From Heyndrickxia shackletonii (lineage in GTDB: Bacteria; Bacillota; Bacilli; Bacillales; Bacillaceae_C), in NCBI RefSeq assembly GCF_001420715.1, contig NZ_LJJC01000004.1, forward strand, positions 2,862,523-2,926,522: a stretch of DNA of 64,000 nt, in the 5' to 3' direction. The notes under the pieces were generated by a model. The model had not been told where the DNA came from, ran no database searches, and saw nothing but the letters and a program-made list of their open reading frames with translations. Below are positions 19,301 through 28,227 of the stretch, piece after piece. The position numbers and the translations under genes are program-made. Position 1 is the first letter of the stretch; the number at the start of each line of letters is the position of its first letter.

Positions 19301-19579
19301 TTGCCCTCCTAATGTTCCGATTATTCCTTGCGGTTTTTCCTTTTTTATGATTTCTTCAATCGTTTCAATGGTCATTGGCTCAATATAGATTCGATCCGCA
19401 ATCGTTTCATCTGTCATAATGGTAGCTGGATTACTATTTAATAAAACGACCTCAATCCCCTCTTCCTTTAAAGCCAGACAGGCTTGAGTCCCCGCATAAT
19501 CAAACTCTGCCGCTTGCCCAATGACGATGGGACCTGAACCAATAACCAACACTTTCTTTATTTCTTTATTGAATGGCAT
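16394..19579 (-). CDS. carB: Carbamoyl-phosphate synthase (arginine-specific), large subunit
   Basis: A 1061-residue subunit with two tandem ATP-grasp synthetase halves: GSGPIVIGQAAEFDYAG at the start and GSGPIRIGQGIEFDYASV in the middle, each with ATP-grasp loops (e.g. YTLGGAGGGFA and PSYVIGG), and a short C-terminal allosteric domain. It makes carbamoyl phosphate from bicarbonate, ammonia and two ATP. Its place after argCJBD and before argF marks it as the arginine-linked enzyme (CarB of B. subtilis), distinct from PyrAB. ATG at 19579 overlaps the end of carA by 14 nt and has GGGAG 9 nt upstream. Confidence 0.96.
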   Translation of the reverse strand: MPFNKEIKKVLVIGSGPIVIGQAAEFDYAGTQACLALKEEGIEVVLLNSNPATIMTDETIADRIYIEPMTIETIEEIIKKEKPQGIIGTLGGQTGLNLTVQLYEKHILEKYQVKLLGTPVDSIRKAEDRDQFKRLMEEIKEPIPQSKIIHTMDEGMEFAKVSGYPLIIRPAYTLGGAGGGFAANDLELEKVLHKGLKVSPIHQVLIEKSIKGWKEVEYEVIRDANDTCIIVCNMENLDPVGVHTGDSIVVAPSQTLSDEQYQILRNASLKIIRALGIIGGCNIQFALDPSSNGYYVIEVNPRVSRSSALASKATGYPIARIATKCAVGYQLDEILNPVTGNTYAAFEPALDYVVMKLPRFPFDKFPEGDRKLGTQMKATGETMAIDRTFEGALNKGLRSLEMKLSGLTHSMMEGASSEKLTKHMEEATDLRLFAIAESFRNGMSLDEIYQITQIDQWFLKKLQGMIQFEMELQEFSIDTISFTLLKKAKQMNISDIHLAKLLKCKEKEVRAKRNNWNLKPIYKQVDTCAAEFEAVTPYYYSTWNGFDEVETTYRKKAIIIGSGPIRIGQGIEFDYASVHAVNALKKLGYETIVINNNPETVSTDFSVADRLYFEPITVEDILSIIEKEKPEGVFIQFGGQTAINLANDLADVGVKLFGTSIEKIDLLEDRKLFYQLLTKLNIPHIKGEMASSKIMVLEAAEKLGFPVLVRPSYVIGGQYMRIIYKKEELESYIQALGHLDERAWPLMVDPYIPGLECELDCISDGKEVFVPGIFEHIEKAGVHSGDSIAVYPPQTLTDTQINSLVEYARRICCEAGIVGSANIQYVIHQDEIYVLEVNPRASRTVPILSKVTGIPMVEYSIRVQLGQSLQFTGLTDEPSLVAVKLPAFSSNKLKDVDPVVGPEMKSTGEVLGIGSTFEEAFQKVMNKPLASNAFLFCSIAEREKNNMFPLLKQLYDQGINIIATPGTAKFLQYNGLTVTQTSKDLADLVTVLKDNPVEAAVIIPTVGGNKDKAGFHMRELSTLYDIPLFTSVDTFAAYISLLKNKNIQVKALNDYSRLLVR

Positions 19580-20645
19580 ATGACAAAACTCCCGTTGTTC
19601 CATTTAAAATTCGGATAAATTGATCAAAAATAAATTCTGTATCCTGCGGTCCCGGATGAGCCTCAGGATGAAATTGGACCGTATAGATTGGTAATGTCCT
19701 ATGTGAAAGACCTTCCACGGTTCCATCGTTCACATGACGGTATGTGATACTGAATAGATCACCATTTATTGTTTCATCCACCACAACATATCCATGATTT
19801 TGGGAGGTCATCATTACTTTTCCGGTCTCAAGCTCCTTTACCGGATGATTAGCTCCACGATGTCCGTATGGCAGTTTTTTTGTTTGGGAACCATATGCTA
19901 ATGCAATTAATTGATGCCCTAAGCAAATGCCGAGGGTGGGGTAAGCAGCACTAATTTTTTTAATATCCGGCAGCCATTTTTTCATTGCCATTGGATTCCC
20001 CGGACCATTGCTTAATACAACTCCATCTGGATACATTTTATCTATTTGTTCCAAAGTATAATGATATGGTACAACCGTCACTTTACAGTTTCGCTTTAAC
20101 AAATAGGTCAATATGGACTTTTTGCAACCGAAATCCATTAGAACAATATGCGGTCCATCGTTTTCATAGGTAATTACAGTCTTCGTAGATACTTTTTTTA
20201 TATAAAAAGGGTCCGATACATTTGGGAAAGAAACGTTTTTATCTTTTGAAATAATCCCTTTAACCGTACCGCGGTTGCGAATCGTTTTCACGAGTGCCCT
20301 TGTATCGACTCCTGTTAAAAACGGGAGATCCTTCTTCTCTAATATTTCTCCAACTGAACTGTTAGATTTAAAGTGATTTGGCGTTTGCGAAATTTCATTT
20401 GTTACAATTCCCTTTGCATAATAATCATTACTTTCATGATCGAATGGGTTCATTCCGTAATTACCGATTAACGGATAACAAAAAACGATGATCTGCCCTG
20501 CATAGGAAGGATCCGTCATAATTTCTTGATAGCCTGTCATACTCGTATTAAACACCACTTCACCAATAGTGTTTTCGGTTGTTTGACCATATAAAAGACC
20601 GGGGAAAATTTCACCCGTTTCTAAGATGAGATATCCGTTTTCCAA
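19566..20645 (-). CDS. carA: Carbamoyl-phosphate synthase (arginine-specific), small subunit
   Basis: A 359-residue glutaminase subunit. The class I amidotransferase nucleophile is in LGICLGHQLIALAYG and the catalytic His-Glu in VQFHPEAHPGPQD. It hydrolyses glutamine and channels ammonia to CarB. The start is TTG at 20645 with GGAGAG 6 nt upstream, 2 bp after the argD stop. It overlaps carB by 14 nt. The arrangement implies one transcript with argCJBD. Confidence 0.96.
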   Translation of the reverse strand: MENGYLILETGEIFPGLLYGQTTENTIGEVVFNTSMTGYQEIMTDPSYAGQIIVFCYPLIGNYGMNPFDHESNDYYAKGIVTNEISQTPNHFKSNSSVGEILEKKDLPFLTGVDTRALVKTIRNRGTVKGIISKDKNVSFPNVSDPFYIKKVSTKTVITYENDGPHIVLMDFGCKKSILTYLLKRNCKVTVVPYHYTLEQIDKMYPDGVVLSNGPGNPMAMKKWLPDIKKISAAYPTLGICLGHQLIALAYGSQTKKLPYGHRGANHPVKELETGKVMMTSQNHGYVVVDETINGDLFSITYRHVNDGTVEGLSHRTLPIYTVQFHPEAHPGPQDTEFIFDQFIRILNGTTGVLSYAIQ

Positions 20646-20647
20646 TC

Positions 20648-21820
20648 TTATCTCTCCATTTTCGCTAGGATTTTTTTAAAGCTTATTAAAAACAGATCCA
20701 TTTCTTCATTCGTTACGGTTAATGGTGGTAAAAGACGAACCACGTTTTCTCCCGCAGTTAAAATTAAGAGTTTTTCCTCTCGTGCTAACTCAACCAAATA
20801 TCCTGCATTTTCCAACACTATTCCAATAAGCAATCCTCTTCCCCGCACTTCTTTGATTTGCGGATAGACGGTTTTCAACTTTTCCAGTTCTGAAAAGAAA
20901 TATTTGCTTTGACTCTGAACGTGCCCGAGAACTTCATTACTAAGAATATATTGGACAGTTGCAAGCCCAGCCGTTGATGCAAGCGGGTTTCCACCAAAAG
21001 TGCTGCCATGTGTGCCTGGTCCAAATGCCTTTGCAACATGTTCCTTCGCAAGCATTGCTCCAATGGGAAAGCCTGACCCTAAACCTTTTGCCGAGGTAAT
21101 AATATCCGGTTCAAAATTATATTGCTCATAAGCAAATAGTGTACCAGTTCGCCCCATTCCTGTTTGTACTTCGTCTACAATGATTAAAATGTCATTACAT
21201 TTACTGATGGATACGAGTTTCTCGATCCATTCCTTATCAGCCGGTATTACTCCGCCTTCCCCCTGAACTAATTCAAGCATAACTGCTGCTGGAGATTGAT
21301 TCTTCAAGTAGTCCAAAGCAGAGCTATCATTGTATGGCAAATAGGTAAAACCTTCCAATAATGGCTCAAACCCTTTTTGAATCTTCTCTTGACCAGTCGC
21401 TGAAAGTGTTGCCATGGTTCTGCCATGAAAGGATTGCTTAAAAGTAACAATTTCCGGATTATTTATTTGCTTTATTTGACTAGCGTAAAGACGTGCTAAT
21501 TTTATTGCTGCTTCATTTGCCTCTGCTCCACTATTGCAGAAAAAAGCCACATCGAAACAGCTATTTTCCGTTAAAATTTGTGCTAAGTCTTCTTGTATTT
21601 TGATTTGATAAAGATTCGAGCAATGCCATAGTTGATCAAGTTGGTTGACGAGTGCATTTTTTACTGCCTCAGGAACATGACCAAGATTACACGTAGCAAT
21701 TCCTGAGGTAAAGTCTAAATATTGGTTTCCATTTTCATCCCACACAAAGCTTCCTTTTCCCTTTGCAATCGAAAGCGGAGCCCGCTTATAGGTATTCATC
21801 AATGAGGATGTTTTAAGCAT
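20648..21820 (-). CDS. argD: Acetylornithine aminotransferase
   Basis: A 390-residue class III PLP-dependent aminotransferase that makes N-acetylornithine from the semialdehyde with glutamate as donor. The PLP lysine is in TSAKGLGSGFPIGA and the preceding IIVDEVQTGMGRTG binds the cofactor. ATG at 21820, with GGAGGAGG upstream, is preferred over an in-frame TTG two codons earlier. It overlaps argB by 8 bp. Position inside the arg operon separates it from ornithine or GABA aminotransferases. Confidence 0.95.
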   Translation of the reverse strand: MLKTSSLMNTYKRAPLSIAKGKGSFVWDENGNQYLDFTSGIATCNLGHVPEAVKNALVNQLDQLWHCSNLYQIKIQEDLAQILTENSCFDVAFFCNSGAEANEAAIKLARLYASQIKQINNPEIVTFKQSFHGRTMATLSATGQEKIQKGFEPLLEGFTYLPYNDSSALDYLKNQSPAAVMLELVQGEGGVIPADKEWIEKLVSISKCNDILIIVDEVQTGMGRTGTLFAYEQYNFEPDIITSAKGLGSGFPIGAMLAKEHVAKAFGPGTHGSTFGGNPLASTAGLATVQYILSNEVLGHVQSQSKYFFSELEKLKTVYPQIKEVRGRGLLIGIVLENAGYLVELAREEKLLILTAGENVVRLLPPLTVTNEEMDLFLISFKKILAKMER

Positions 21821-22604
21821 CTGCAAATTCCTCCTCCAAACAAACTAAAGTACCAATTGGTTCCTTCTTTACATATTTGATTAGGTTATCTTCTTCTAAG
21901 CCATTCATGATCACAAACTCTTTAACCCCTTGTTCGATACAATCAATAGCCGCTTTTACCTTTGGAATCATCCCTCCTTTAATGACACCATTTTCAACAT
22001 ATTCTTCTATTTGTGTTTTTGTAATTGTTGACAGTACTTTTTTATCCTTCATTACACCTGGTACATCCGTGATCATACAGATTGGTGCATGAAATGCTTT
22101 AGATAATGCAGCGGCGACTTCATCTGCGTTAATATTAAGCGGTCTATTGTTTTGATCGACTGCAACTGGGGAGATGACCGGAATATACAAATCATGCAGC
22201 AATAAATCTAGTAAGCTTTTATTTATCGAAACAATTTCACCTACCAAACCAACTTTTTCATGGTTTGCCACAAGTTTCGCCTCCAACAGCTTTCCATCCG
22301 CTCCGCTTAATCCAATTCCTTTTGCTCCTGCAGCTAATAGGTTTCTTACTATTTGTTTATTAGCAGTACCTGATAACACCATTTCCACCACTTCTAAAAC
22401 AGGTTCATTTGTCACCCTGAGTCCATCGATAAATTTCGTTTCCATTTGTAATTTATCCAGTATCGTTGACACTTTAGGACCCCCGCCATGAACAATAATA
22501 GGTTTAATATGATAATCAGTTTGCAATACAGCTACATTTTGATAAAAGGAGTCAGGCAATTTTTCTGCAATACTGCCCCCACACTTAATAATTAAATAAC
22601 ACAT
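21813..22604 (-). CDS. argB: Acetylglutamate kinase
   Basis: A 263-residue amino acid kinase that phosphorylates N-acetylglutamate. IIKCGGSIAEK at the N-terminus, IIVHGGGPKVS, and the C-terminal ITDVPGVMKDKK and VIKGGMIPK segments are all characteristic. It lacks the N-terminal extension of hexameric arginine-inhibited kinases, so it is probably the dimeric, arginine-insensitive form; that is an inference from length. GGAGGATTTTAC precedes the ATG. It lies 18 bp after argJ. Confidence 0.94.
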   Translation of the reverse strand: MCYLIIKCGGSIAEKLPDSFYQNVAVLQTDYHIKPIIVHGGGPKVSTILDKLQMETKFIDGLRVTNEPVLEVVEMVLSGTANKQIVRNLLAAGAKGIGLSGADGKLLEAKLVANHEKVGLVGEIVSINKSLLDLLLHDLYIPVISPVAVDQNNRPLNINADEVAAALSKAFHAPICMITDVPGVMKDKKVLSTITKTQIEEYVENGVIKGGMIPKVKAAIDCIEQGVKEFVIMNGLEEDNLIKYVKKEPIGTLVCLEEEFADA

Positions 22605-22622
22605 GTAAAATCCTCCAACTTC

Positions 22623-23867
22623 TCATGTACGGTATGAAGCGTTAATTTTGACATAGTCATAGGATAAGTCACATCCCCATGCAGTTGCAGCTCCATGCCC
22701 TTCTCCTAGATCAACAAAGATTTGAATGGTTTCCGATTGTAAATATTGCTTTGCCTCTACTTCAGAGAATGGTGCAGGCAAGCCATTTTCTACTACTTTG
22801 ATTTCCCCAAGTGAAACTGTTAATAGGTCTGGATTTACGATGACACCGCTATAACCTATCGCATTGACAATTCTTCCCCAATTCGCATCCTCTCCAAAAA
22901 TAGCCGCTTTCACTAAGTTTGAGCCAATGATGGATTTACTAATAATTTTTGCATCAATAGAAGATTTTGCCCCGTAGACATGAGCTTCAACTAGCTTAGT
23001 TGCCCCTTCACCATCACGGGCAATTTGTTTGGCAAGTGATGTGCAAATCTCTTTTAATCCTTCTAAAAATACTGGCCACTCAGGATGGGATTCCGACAAT
23101 TCTTGATTGCCTGCAAGCCCGTTGGCCATTATAAGCACCATATCATTCGTACTTGTATCACCATCCACGGTAATCATGTTAAAGGTCTCGTTTACCGTCA
23201 TTTTAAGTGCTTGCTGCAAGGATGAAGGATTTATCTTTGCATCGGTTGTTATAAATCCAAGCATCGTTGCCATATTTGGATGAATCATTCCTGATCCTTT
23301 AGCGGTTCCGCCTATAGTAACATAACGATCATCAATGAATAGAGAGACACATGCATGTTTCACAAATGTATCTGTCGTAAGAATGGCTTCACTAAAGCCC
23401 TCTGCATGATGAATTTCGTCAACTTTCGGAATTTGTGTAATACCAGATTTTATCTTATCCATTGGCAGCTGCTCCCCAATTACTCCCGTTGAACAAACAG
23501 CAACCTCATACTCTTGTAAATTTACTTGTTCTGCGAACCATTTTCTCATTAAAAAAGCGTTCTGTATGCCTACTTCCCCTGTGCACGCATTAGCGTTTCC
23601 GGAATTGATAATAACCCCCTGTAAAAATGGGGAAAAAGCTAAACTTTCTTGCGTAACCTTCAAAGGCGCAGCTTGAAACTGGTTGGTTGTATAAACAGCA
23701 GCTGATACAGCAGGCACCTGGGAATAAAGCCAGCCAAGATCCTTTCTTTTCCTTTTTAATCCACTATGCATTCCTCCTGCCTGGAAGCCAATTGGAGTTG
23801 CAACATTTCCATTTTTTATTTTCATAATGCTTTCTTTATCTAGTTCAATGTGTTTGCCTTTAACCAT
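22623..23867 (-). CDS. argJ: Glutamate N-acetyltransferase / amino-acid N-acetyltransferase
   Basis: A 414-residue OAT-family protein that cycles acetyl groups between acetylornithine and glutamate. Precursors self-cleave before a conserved Thr; here the site is in KGSGMIHPNMATMLGF, with the Thr in that segment. NSGNANACTG is the oxyanion-forming loop. The ATG at 23867 (MVKGKHIEL) has GGAGGG 6 nt upstream; a longer frame starts inside argC and is rejected. Presence of argJ and absence of argA/argE here implies the cyclic acetyl pathway. Confidence 0.93.
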   Translation of the reverse strand: MVKGKHIELDKESIMKIKNGNVATPIGFQAGGMHSGLKRKRKDLGWLYSQVPAVSAAVYTTNQFQAAPLKVTQESLAFSPFLQGVIINSGNANACTGEVGIQNAFLMRKWFAEQVNLQEYEVAVCSTGVIGEQLPMDKIKSGITQIPKVDEIHHAEGFSEAILTTDTFVKHACVSLFIDDRYVTIGGTAKGSGMIHPNMATMLGFITTDAKINPSSLQQALKMTVNETFNMITVDGDTSTNDMVLIMANGLAGNQELSESHPEWPVFLEGLKEICTSLAKQIARDGEGATKLVEAHVYGAKSSIDAKIISKSIIGSNLVKAAIFGEDANWGRIVNAIGYSGVIVNPDLLTVSLGEIKVVENGLPAPFSEVEAKQYLQSETIQIFVDLGEGHGAATAWGCDLSYDYVKINASYRT

Positions 23868-23904
23868 TACATTCCCTCCAGAAATTCCTTTTATCATTTC
23901 ACCA

Positions 23905-24951
23905 TCATGGATAGATTGGGATTCCATTTAACCCTGTCCTTTCATCCCAACCGGCTATAACATTTAAATTTTGAATAGCCTGACCTGCCGCCCCTTTTAC
24001 TAAATTATCGATTACAGAAATAATGGTTATCCTCCCCGTTCTCTCATCAACATTTAACCCGATATCACAATAATTTGAACCATATACTTCCTTTGTTGAT
24101 GGCAACTTATCTTTCGGTCTAATACGAATAAAGCTTTCTTCTAAATACGTTTCTTGATAGAGTTCCAACATTTCTTCTAAACTCATATTTTTCTTTAAAT
24201 TTGCATATATCGTACACATAATTCCCCTTGTCATCGGAATTAAATGAGTTGTGAAGGTCACAGTAGCCGGAAATCCGCAAATATTTTGAATTTCTTGCTC
24301 GATTTCTGGGATATGCTGATGCTTTCCAAGTTTATAAGCTGTCACATTTTCATTAACTTCTGAGAATAGACTCCCTACATTTGGTTTTCTTCCAGCACCA
24401 GAGACTCCTGATTTTCCGTCAATGATGATGGAATTCATATTGATTACATTCGCTTTTAAAATTGGTGCGAGCCCAAGAAGGGTGGCAGTTGGGTAGCATC
24501 CTGGATTGGCAATTAATGTTGCCTTCTTTATTTCATTACGATTTATTTCCGTTAACCCATAAACGGATTTCTGCAAGTCTTCTATATTTGCAGATTTGTT
24601 TTTATACCATTTTTCGTATAAGTATTCATCTTTCAAACGAAAGTCCCCTGATAAATCAATGCAAATAATATCCCTCTCTATAAGTTGGGGGATGATCTCT
24701 TTTGAAACTCCTGATGGAGTAGCAAAAAACAAAACATCTACTTTACTTTGTATTTCGTCTGGATTCCATTCCTCTAATGACTTTTCAAATATATAATGAA
24801 AATGTTTATATTGGTCTGTTAATAGAGACCCCTTCGTGGAATTTGATATTAACATTTCGATTTCTACATTTGGATGCTGATGTAATAAACGTATAAGCTC
24901 GGCACCCCCGTATCCATTGGCGCCAATAATACCAACCTTCACCCGTTTCAT
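23905..24951 (-). CDS. argC: N-acetyl-gamma-glutamyl-phosphate reductase
   Basis: A 348-residue NADPH-dependent reductase and first gene of the arginine operon. The Rossmann motif GIIGANGYGGAELIRLL is at the N-terminus, the catalytic Cys is in ANPGCYPTATLLGL near residue 149, and GKSGVSGAGRKP follows. The ATG is preceded by TAGGAGATG. A promoter with an ARG-box-like operator lies 30-60 bp upstream. Confidence 0.95.
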   Translation of the reverse strand: MKRVKVGIIGANGYGGAELIRLLHQHPNVEIEMLISNSTKGSLLTDQYKHFHYIFEKSLEEWNPDEIQSKVDVLFFATPSGVSKEIIPQLIERDIICIDLSGDFRLKDEYLYEKWYKNKSANIEDLQKSVYGLTEINRNEIKKATLIANPGCYPTATLLGLAPILKANVINMNSIIIDGKSGVSGAGRKPNVGSLFSEVNENVTAYKLGKHQHIPEIEQEIQNICGFPATVTFTTHLIPMTRGIMCTIYANLKKNMSLEEMLELYQETYLEESFIRIRPKDKLPSTKEVYGSNYCDIGLNVDERTGRITIISVIDNLVKGAAGQAIQNLNVIAGWDERTGLNGIPIYP

Positions 24952-24982
24952 CTCCTATAAAACAATTTCGTATTTTTGTATT

Positions 24983-25011
24983 ATTATAAACACACAGGAA
25001 TATTTATGCAA
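24983..25011 (-). promoter_or_regulatory. argC operon promoter with ARG-box-like operator
   Basis: Minus-strand -35 TTGCAT (25006-25011) and -10 TATAAT (24983-24988) are 17 nt apart. The 14-mer at 24997-25010 (TGCATAAATATTCC on the minus strand) matches TGMATWWWWATKCA at 13 of 14 positions and overlaps the -35. A repressor bound here would block RNA polymerase, consistent with AhrC/ArgR control. Confidence 0.75.
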
Positions 25012-25081
25012 TGAATTTTATAAAAATAGTTAAATATCACTATTTTTTTATTATAAATAACCACTGATTATGTATAAATAT

Positions 25082-25119
25082 AAAAAAGAGCTGTCACCAA
25101 TTGGTGACAGCTCTTTTTT
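25082..25119. terminator. Perfect-palindrome terminator after telA
   Basis: A fully symmetric 38-bp sequence (AAAAAAGAGCTGTCACCAA and its complement) lies 5 bp past the telA stop, ending the minus-strand ter operon in front of the arg promoter. It could act in both directions. Confidence 0.92.
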
Positions 25120-25124
25120 AAGAT

Positions 25125-26231
25125 TTAACTATTCTTCGCTTTATTTTTAAATTGTTCATAACTACTTTGCAATTCTTGCAAACGGCGTTTTCCATCTTCA
25201 CGATTGCGGACATTTTCTTGTTCAATTGCTTGGGTTTCCTCCAACCCCTTCATAATAATACTCCAAGTTTCTTCAATTGTTTCTATTTTAATGCTGGAGC
25301 TTCCGGCAAGGCGTGCAATTTCTGCAGATTGAGCGGAAACATTTTGTGCATTTCTTATCAACATTTCATTCGTTCTTCTATCTAATTCATTCATGGAATC
25401 CGCCACTAGTTTTTGTCGTTTCGCTGCTATTGCGTTAATTAAGCCTGTTTTAAAAATTGGTATCGTCGTAACAAACGCGGAATTAATTTTAGCAATAAGC
25501 TTTGTATTCCCTCTTTGCAACATCCTGATTTGTGGAGCCGATTGAAAGGCTACTTGCTTTGCCATTTCTAAATCATATGCACGTTGCTCAAGTAGTTCCA
25601 CAGCATTTCGCACTGAATCTAATTCCATTTGGGCAAGCTGATCCATATTTGCAGCACGGCTTTCCAGTTGCGGAAGCACATTATTCCTAATGTCCTCGAT
25701 TTTTAATTCTGCAGCAACAATATACTTTTCCAGCTCCATGTAATAATTAAAATTTTCCTCGTACAATTGCTCTAACGTTACAGTAGAATTTTTCATTTCC
25801 GTTTCATATTTTTTGATTTCAACATATACTTTGTCAATTTCACTGCCCATCGTTTGATATTTTGCCATGATTTTTTCGATAAATTTCTTGCCTTTTCCAA
25901 ACATTTTGGAGAAAAGACCCTTGTCCTCAACAAAATCCTTGCTGTCAAACTTGTCCATAATTTTACCTAAGTGCTTTAACAACGCACTTGATTCTTCCAT
26001 ACTGCTTGATTTTATCGAATTTAACACGCGGCCAGAAAAAGCAGATATTTGATTAGCAGGTTCCTTCCCAAATTCTAATAAAGCCAGCTGATCTTTTGTA
26101 TCAATTTCCTGAGCTAAATGGACAACCTCTGGATCATTACGTAATTGTAATTTCAAATCGTTTGGATTCTGCAGTACTTCTTCCTTTTTTTCGAGATTGA
26201 GAGTTTGTAATTCATTCACATTTACTGACAT
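25125..26231 (-). CDS. telA: TelA-family toxic anion resistance protein (YceH-like)
   Basis: A 368-residue cytosolic, strongly helical protein of the TelA/KlaA family (tellurite and stress resistance). A conserved central coiled-coil region (VYVEIKKYETEMKNSTVTL, LYEENFNYYMELEKYIVAAE) is followed by TTIPIFKTGLINAIAAKRQK, a family hallmark. ATG at 26231 has AGGTG upstream; an in-frame GTG four codons earlier is the alternative. It follows the YceG gene by 18 bp. In B. subtilis yceG-yceH are the last linked genes of the same operon; biochemical function remains open. Confidence 0.9.
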   Translation of the reverse strand: MSVNVNELQTLNLEKKEEVLQNPNDLKLQLRNDPEVVHLAQEIDTKDQLALLEFGKEPANQISAFSGRVLNSIKSSSMEESSALLKHLGKIMDKFDSKDFVEDKGLFSKMFGKGKKFIEKIMAKYQTMGSEIDKVYVEIKKYETEMKNSTVTLEQLYEENFNYYMELEKYIVAAELKIEDIRNNVLPQLESRAANMDQLAQMELDSVRNAVELLEQRAYDLEMAKQVAFQSAPQIRMLQRGNTKLIAKINSAFVTTIPIFKTGLINAIAAKRQKLVADSMNELDRRTNEMLIRNAQNVSAQSAEIARLAGSSSIKIETIEETWSIIMKGLEETQAIEQENVRNREDGKRRLQELQSSYEQFKNKAKNS

Positions 26232-26249
26232 TCTACTTTTCACCTTTTT

Positions 26250-27860
26250 CTAAAATAATTTATGAATAAATTTTTTAATCAATACACTTGGTTTATTACG
26301 ATGCTTTTCTAAATTCTCCTCAAAACTAACTTCTTCTAACCAATGAGAATCAAAAATGGAGGAGTCGATAAATAATTCAATATCATTTTGTCCAGTAGGA
26401 TTATACAGTAATATATCTATTCCCATTTCATTTAACAATAACAGCAGTGCCGCATCACTTCTATTTATCTCTCCACTGCTGCCATTATTATAAATCACGA
26501 TTCTTGGAACCGTCTGTGAATAATCAAATTGCTGTAGTAGCTTGATTATCGTATCTGGAATCTCCATAACAGCAGAAAACATATAAAGTTTTAATTGTTC
26601 CTCTGTTTCATGCTCCAATTTAGTAAGCAATGCTTTATCTACATATCTTGAAATGGCTGAAGCAAGTCCAATCTGAAGTCCCTCTGGCATTTGTTTATAT
26701 CTCCACCAGTTTCCTTTTACCATTTTCATTGGATCCAGTTTTCCATTTGTTAATGCATTTTGATAATGATGTAACTGATTTCCTTTTACCGGACTTGTTA
26801 TTGGAAAACGGATATGCAAAGATGATAAATCAAAATCCGTTATTTCTTGTACTCTGCCCCAATATTCCTTTTGATTAGTTGATATCCCTAATACCTTTGC
26901 AAAAATACTTGGAATATAGACCGTTTCATTTTTCACTTCAAAACTTGGCCTTATAAAAGCTTTTTCCCTCATGATCAGAAAAATTTCATCGTAGGTCGTC
27001 TTTAGTGTGATCGATTGCGGCTTATAGGAACGAAATTGCCACGGTCTATATAGCAATGAATTGTCTGAATGAAGCACTCTTTCCATTTCCTGCGAAGCTT
27101 TTTTAGCAACAGTAGATTTTCTTACAGGCTTGTCCTCCGGAAATTCCATTAATGGCTTTACAGAAGGATAAGTAAAAACACTAATAGAATCATCCTTAAA
27201 ATCTTTTAAAACATCCTTTCCTTCCGGATGAAAAAGCAACACATCAAAGCCTAGTAAAATCAAAAAGTATAAAAAATAGCTCTGGCTTTTAGTGGCATCT
27301 CCATACCATACTACTCTTGGAACTTCCCTCTTCAAATCTATGTCTTTAACCCAAAGATTGATATGATTCCAAGACCATTTAACGGTATCCACAATTAATC
27401 TGCGAAAATCAGGATGTAATAAATCGGGATGATTATCCTGGTATATTTGCAGCAGCTGAATATAAGCTGACCTATAATGTCTGTACCAATCCCCTTTGTC
27501 TTTTAAAGGAAGCAGTTTTTCGCCCTCCATGAATGCAACAAATCGGTTAATAGATAATCCTTTTTGATCATGGTGAATATTCATGATCCTTTGGATAGAT
27601 TGGAACATATCATTGGAGATAGCCTTATCCAACTCCTTATCCAGATGATGAACTGGAAAATCCGCTTCATGAACAAGTGAATACAAAAATTCAAGATAAT
27701 CCTCTTCATCCATAGGACAGCCCATAAATTTTCCCGTTACTTGTATATATTTGACTTGACCATCAGCGTCCAAATACTGACCTCTTTCTGATAAAGGGAG
27801 GCCAAATAAACTCTGCCAATCCTGTTGTTCGAGGTCAACCTTTATAGGGTGAATATTCAC
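26250..27860 (-). CDS. yceG: YceG-family protein of the Ter stress locus
   Basis: The 536-residue product matches B. subtilis YceG in length and in its place directly before TelA. It has no signal peptide or membrane segment. The family is described as a putative component of the Ter-linked biosynthetic module; two similar halves can be seen (VVWYGDATKSQSYFLYFLILLGFDVLLFHPEG and RIVIYNNGSSGEINRSDAALLLLLNEMGIDILLYNPTG), suggesting an internal duplication of a Rossmann-like unit. GTG at 27860 with AAAGGAATGG upstream is the start. A small plus-strand gene separates it from the rest of the ter genes. Confidence 0.85.
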   Translation of the reverse strand: MNIHPIKVDLEQQDWQSLFGLPLSERGQYLDADGQVKYIQVTGKFMGCPMDEEDYLEFLYSLVHEADFPVHHLDKELDKAISNDMFQSIQRIMNIHHDQKGLSINRFVAFMEGEKLLPLKDKGDWYRHYRSAYIQLLQIYQDNHPDLLHPDFRRLIVDTVKWSWNHINLWVKDIDLKREVPRVVWYGDATKSQSYFLYFLILLGFDVLLFHPEGKDVLKDFKDDSISVFTYPSVKPLMEFPEDKPVRKSTVAKKASQEMERVLHSDNSLLYRPWQFRSYKPQSITLKTTYDEIFLIMREKAFIRPSFEVKNETVYIPSIFAKVLGISTNQKEYWGRVQEITDFDLSSLHIRFPITSPVKGNQLHHYQNALTNGKLDPMKMVKGNWWRYKQMPEGLQIGLASAISRYVDKALLTKLEHETEEQLKLYMFSAVMEIPDTIIKLLQQFDYSQTVPRIVIYNNGSSGEINRSDAALLLLLNEMGIDILLYNPTGQNDIELFIDSSIFDSHWLEEVSFEENLEKHRNKPSVLIKKFIHKLF

Positions 27861-27984
27861 AGCAGGTCCATTCCTTTCAAAAAGTCCTAATATCTATTTA
27901 AAAATTTCAGAAGCATGTCTGTATAATACTTTTTAATTAGATGCATACTAATAAGAATATAGACTATTTTGGAGGTCTATTTGT

Positions 27985-28221
27985 ATGTTCAAATACAAAA
28001 TCAACCAGAAGATCACAGAAGAAGTAAAAGGATTGGTAAACGAAATGTTTCAATTTAAAATCCTTTTGTTTTTTGAGTTCGTCGGATTTTCCTTATTATT
28101 TTCATTTGTAACAGAAACAATGATAAGTCCAAAACCCAACTTTCTTCTTGTATTTATCCCATTTCTCATCACAGTTATACTGCTATACTGGATTACGAAA
28201 AGTATAAGAGTAAAAAAATAA
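27985..28221 (+). CDS. 78-residue two-span membrane protein, hypothetical
   Basis: A small protein with two hydrophobic helices (residues 25-46 and 52-70) and basic ends. It has a strong ribosome binding site (TTGGAGGTC 8 nt before the ATG). It lies on the plus strand, opposite to every ter gene, between the StiP-like gene (6 bp away, convergent) and yceG. It therefore splits the locus into two transcription units. No family recognised. Confidence 0.65.
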   Translation: MFKYKINQKITEEVKGLVNEMFQFKILLFFEFVGFSLLFSFVTETMISPKPNFLLVFIPFLITVILLYWITKSIRVKK

Positions 28222-28227
28222 CCTATG

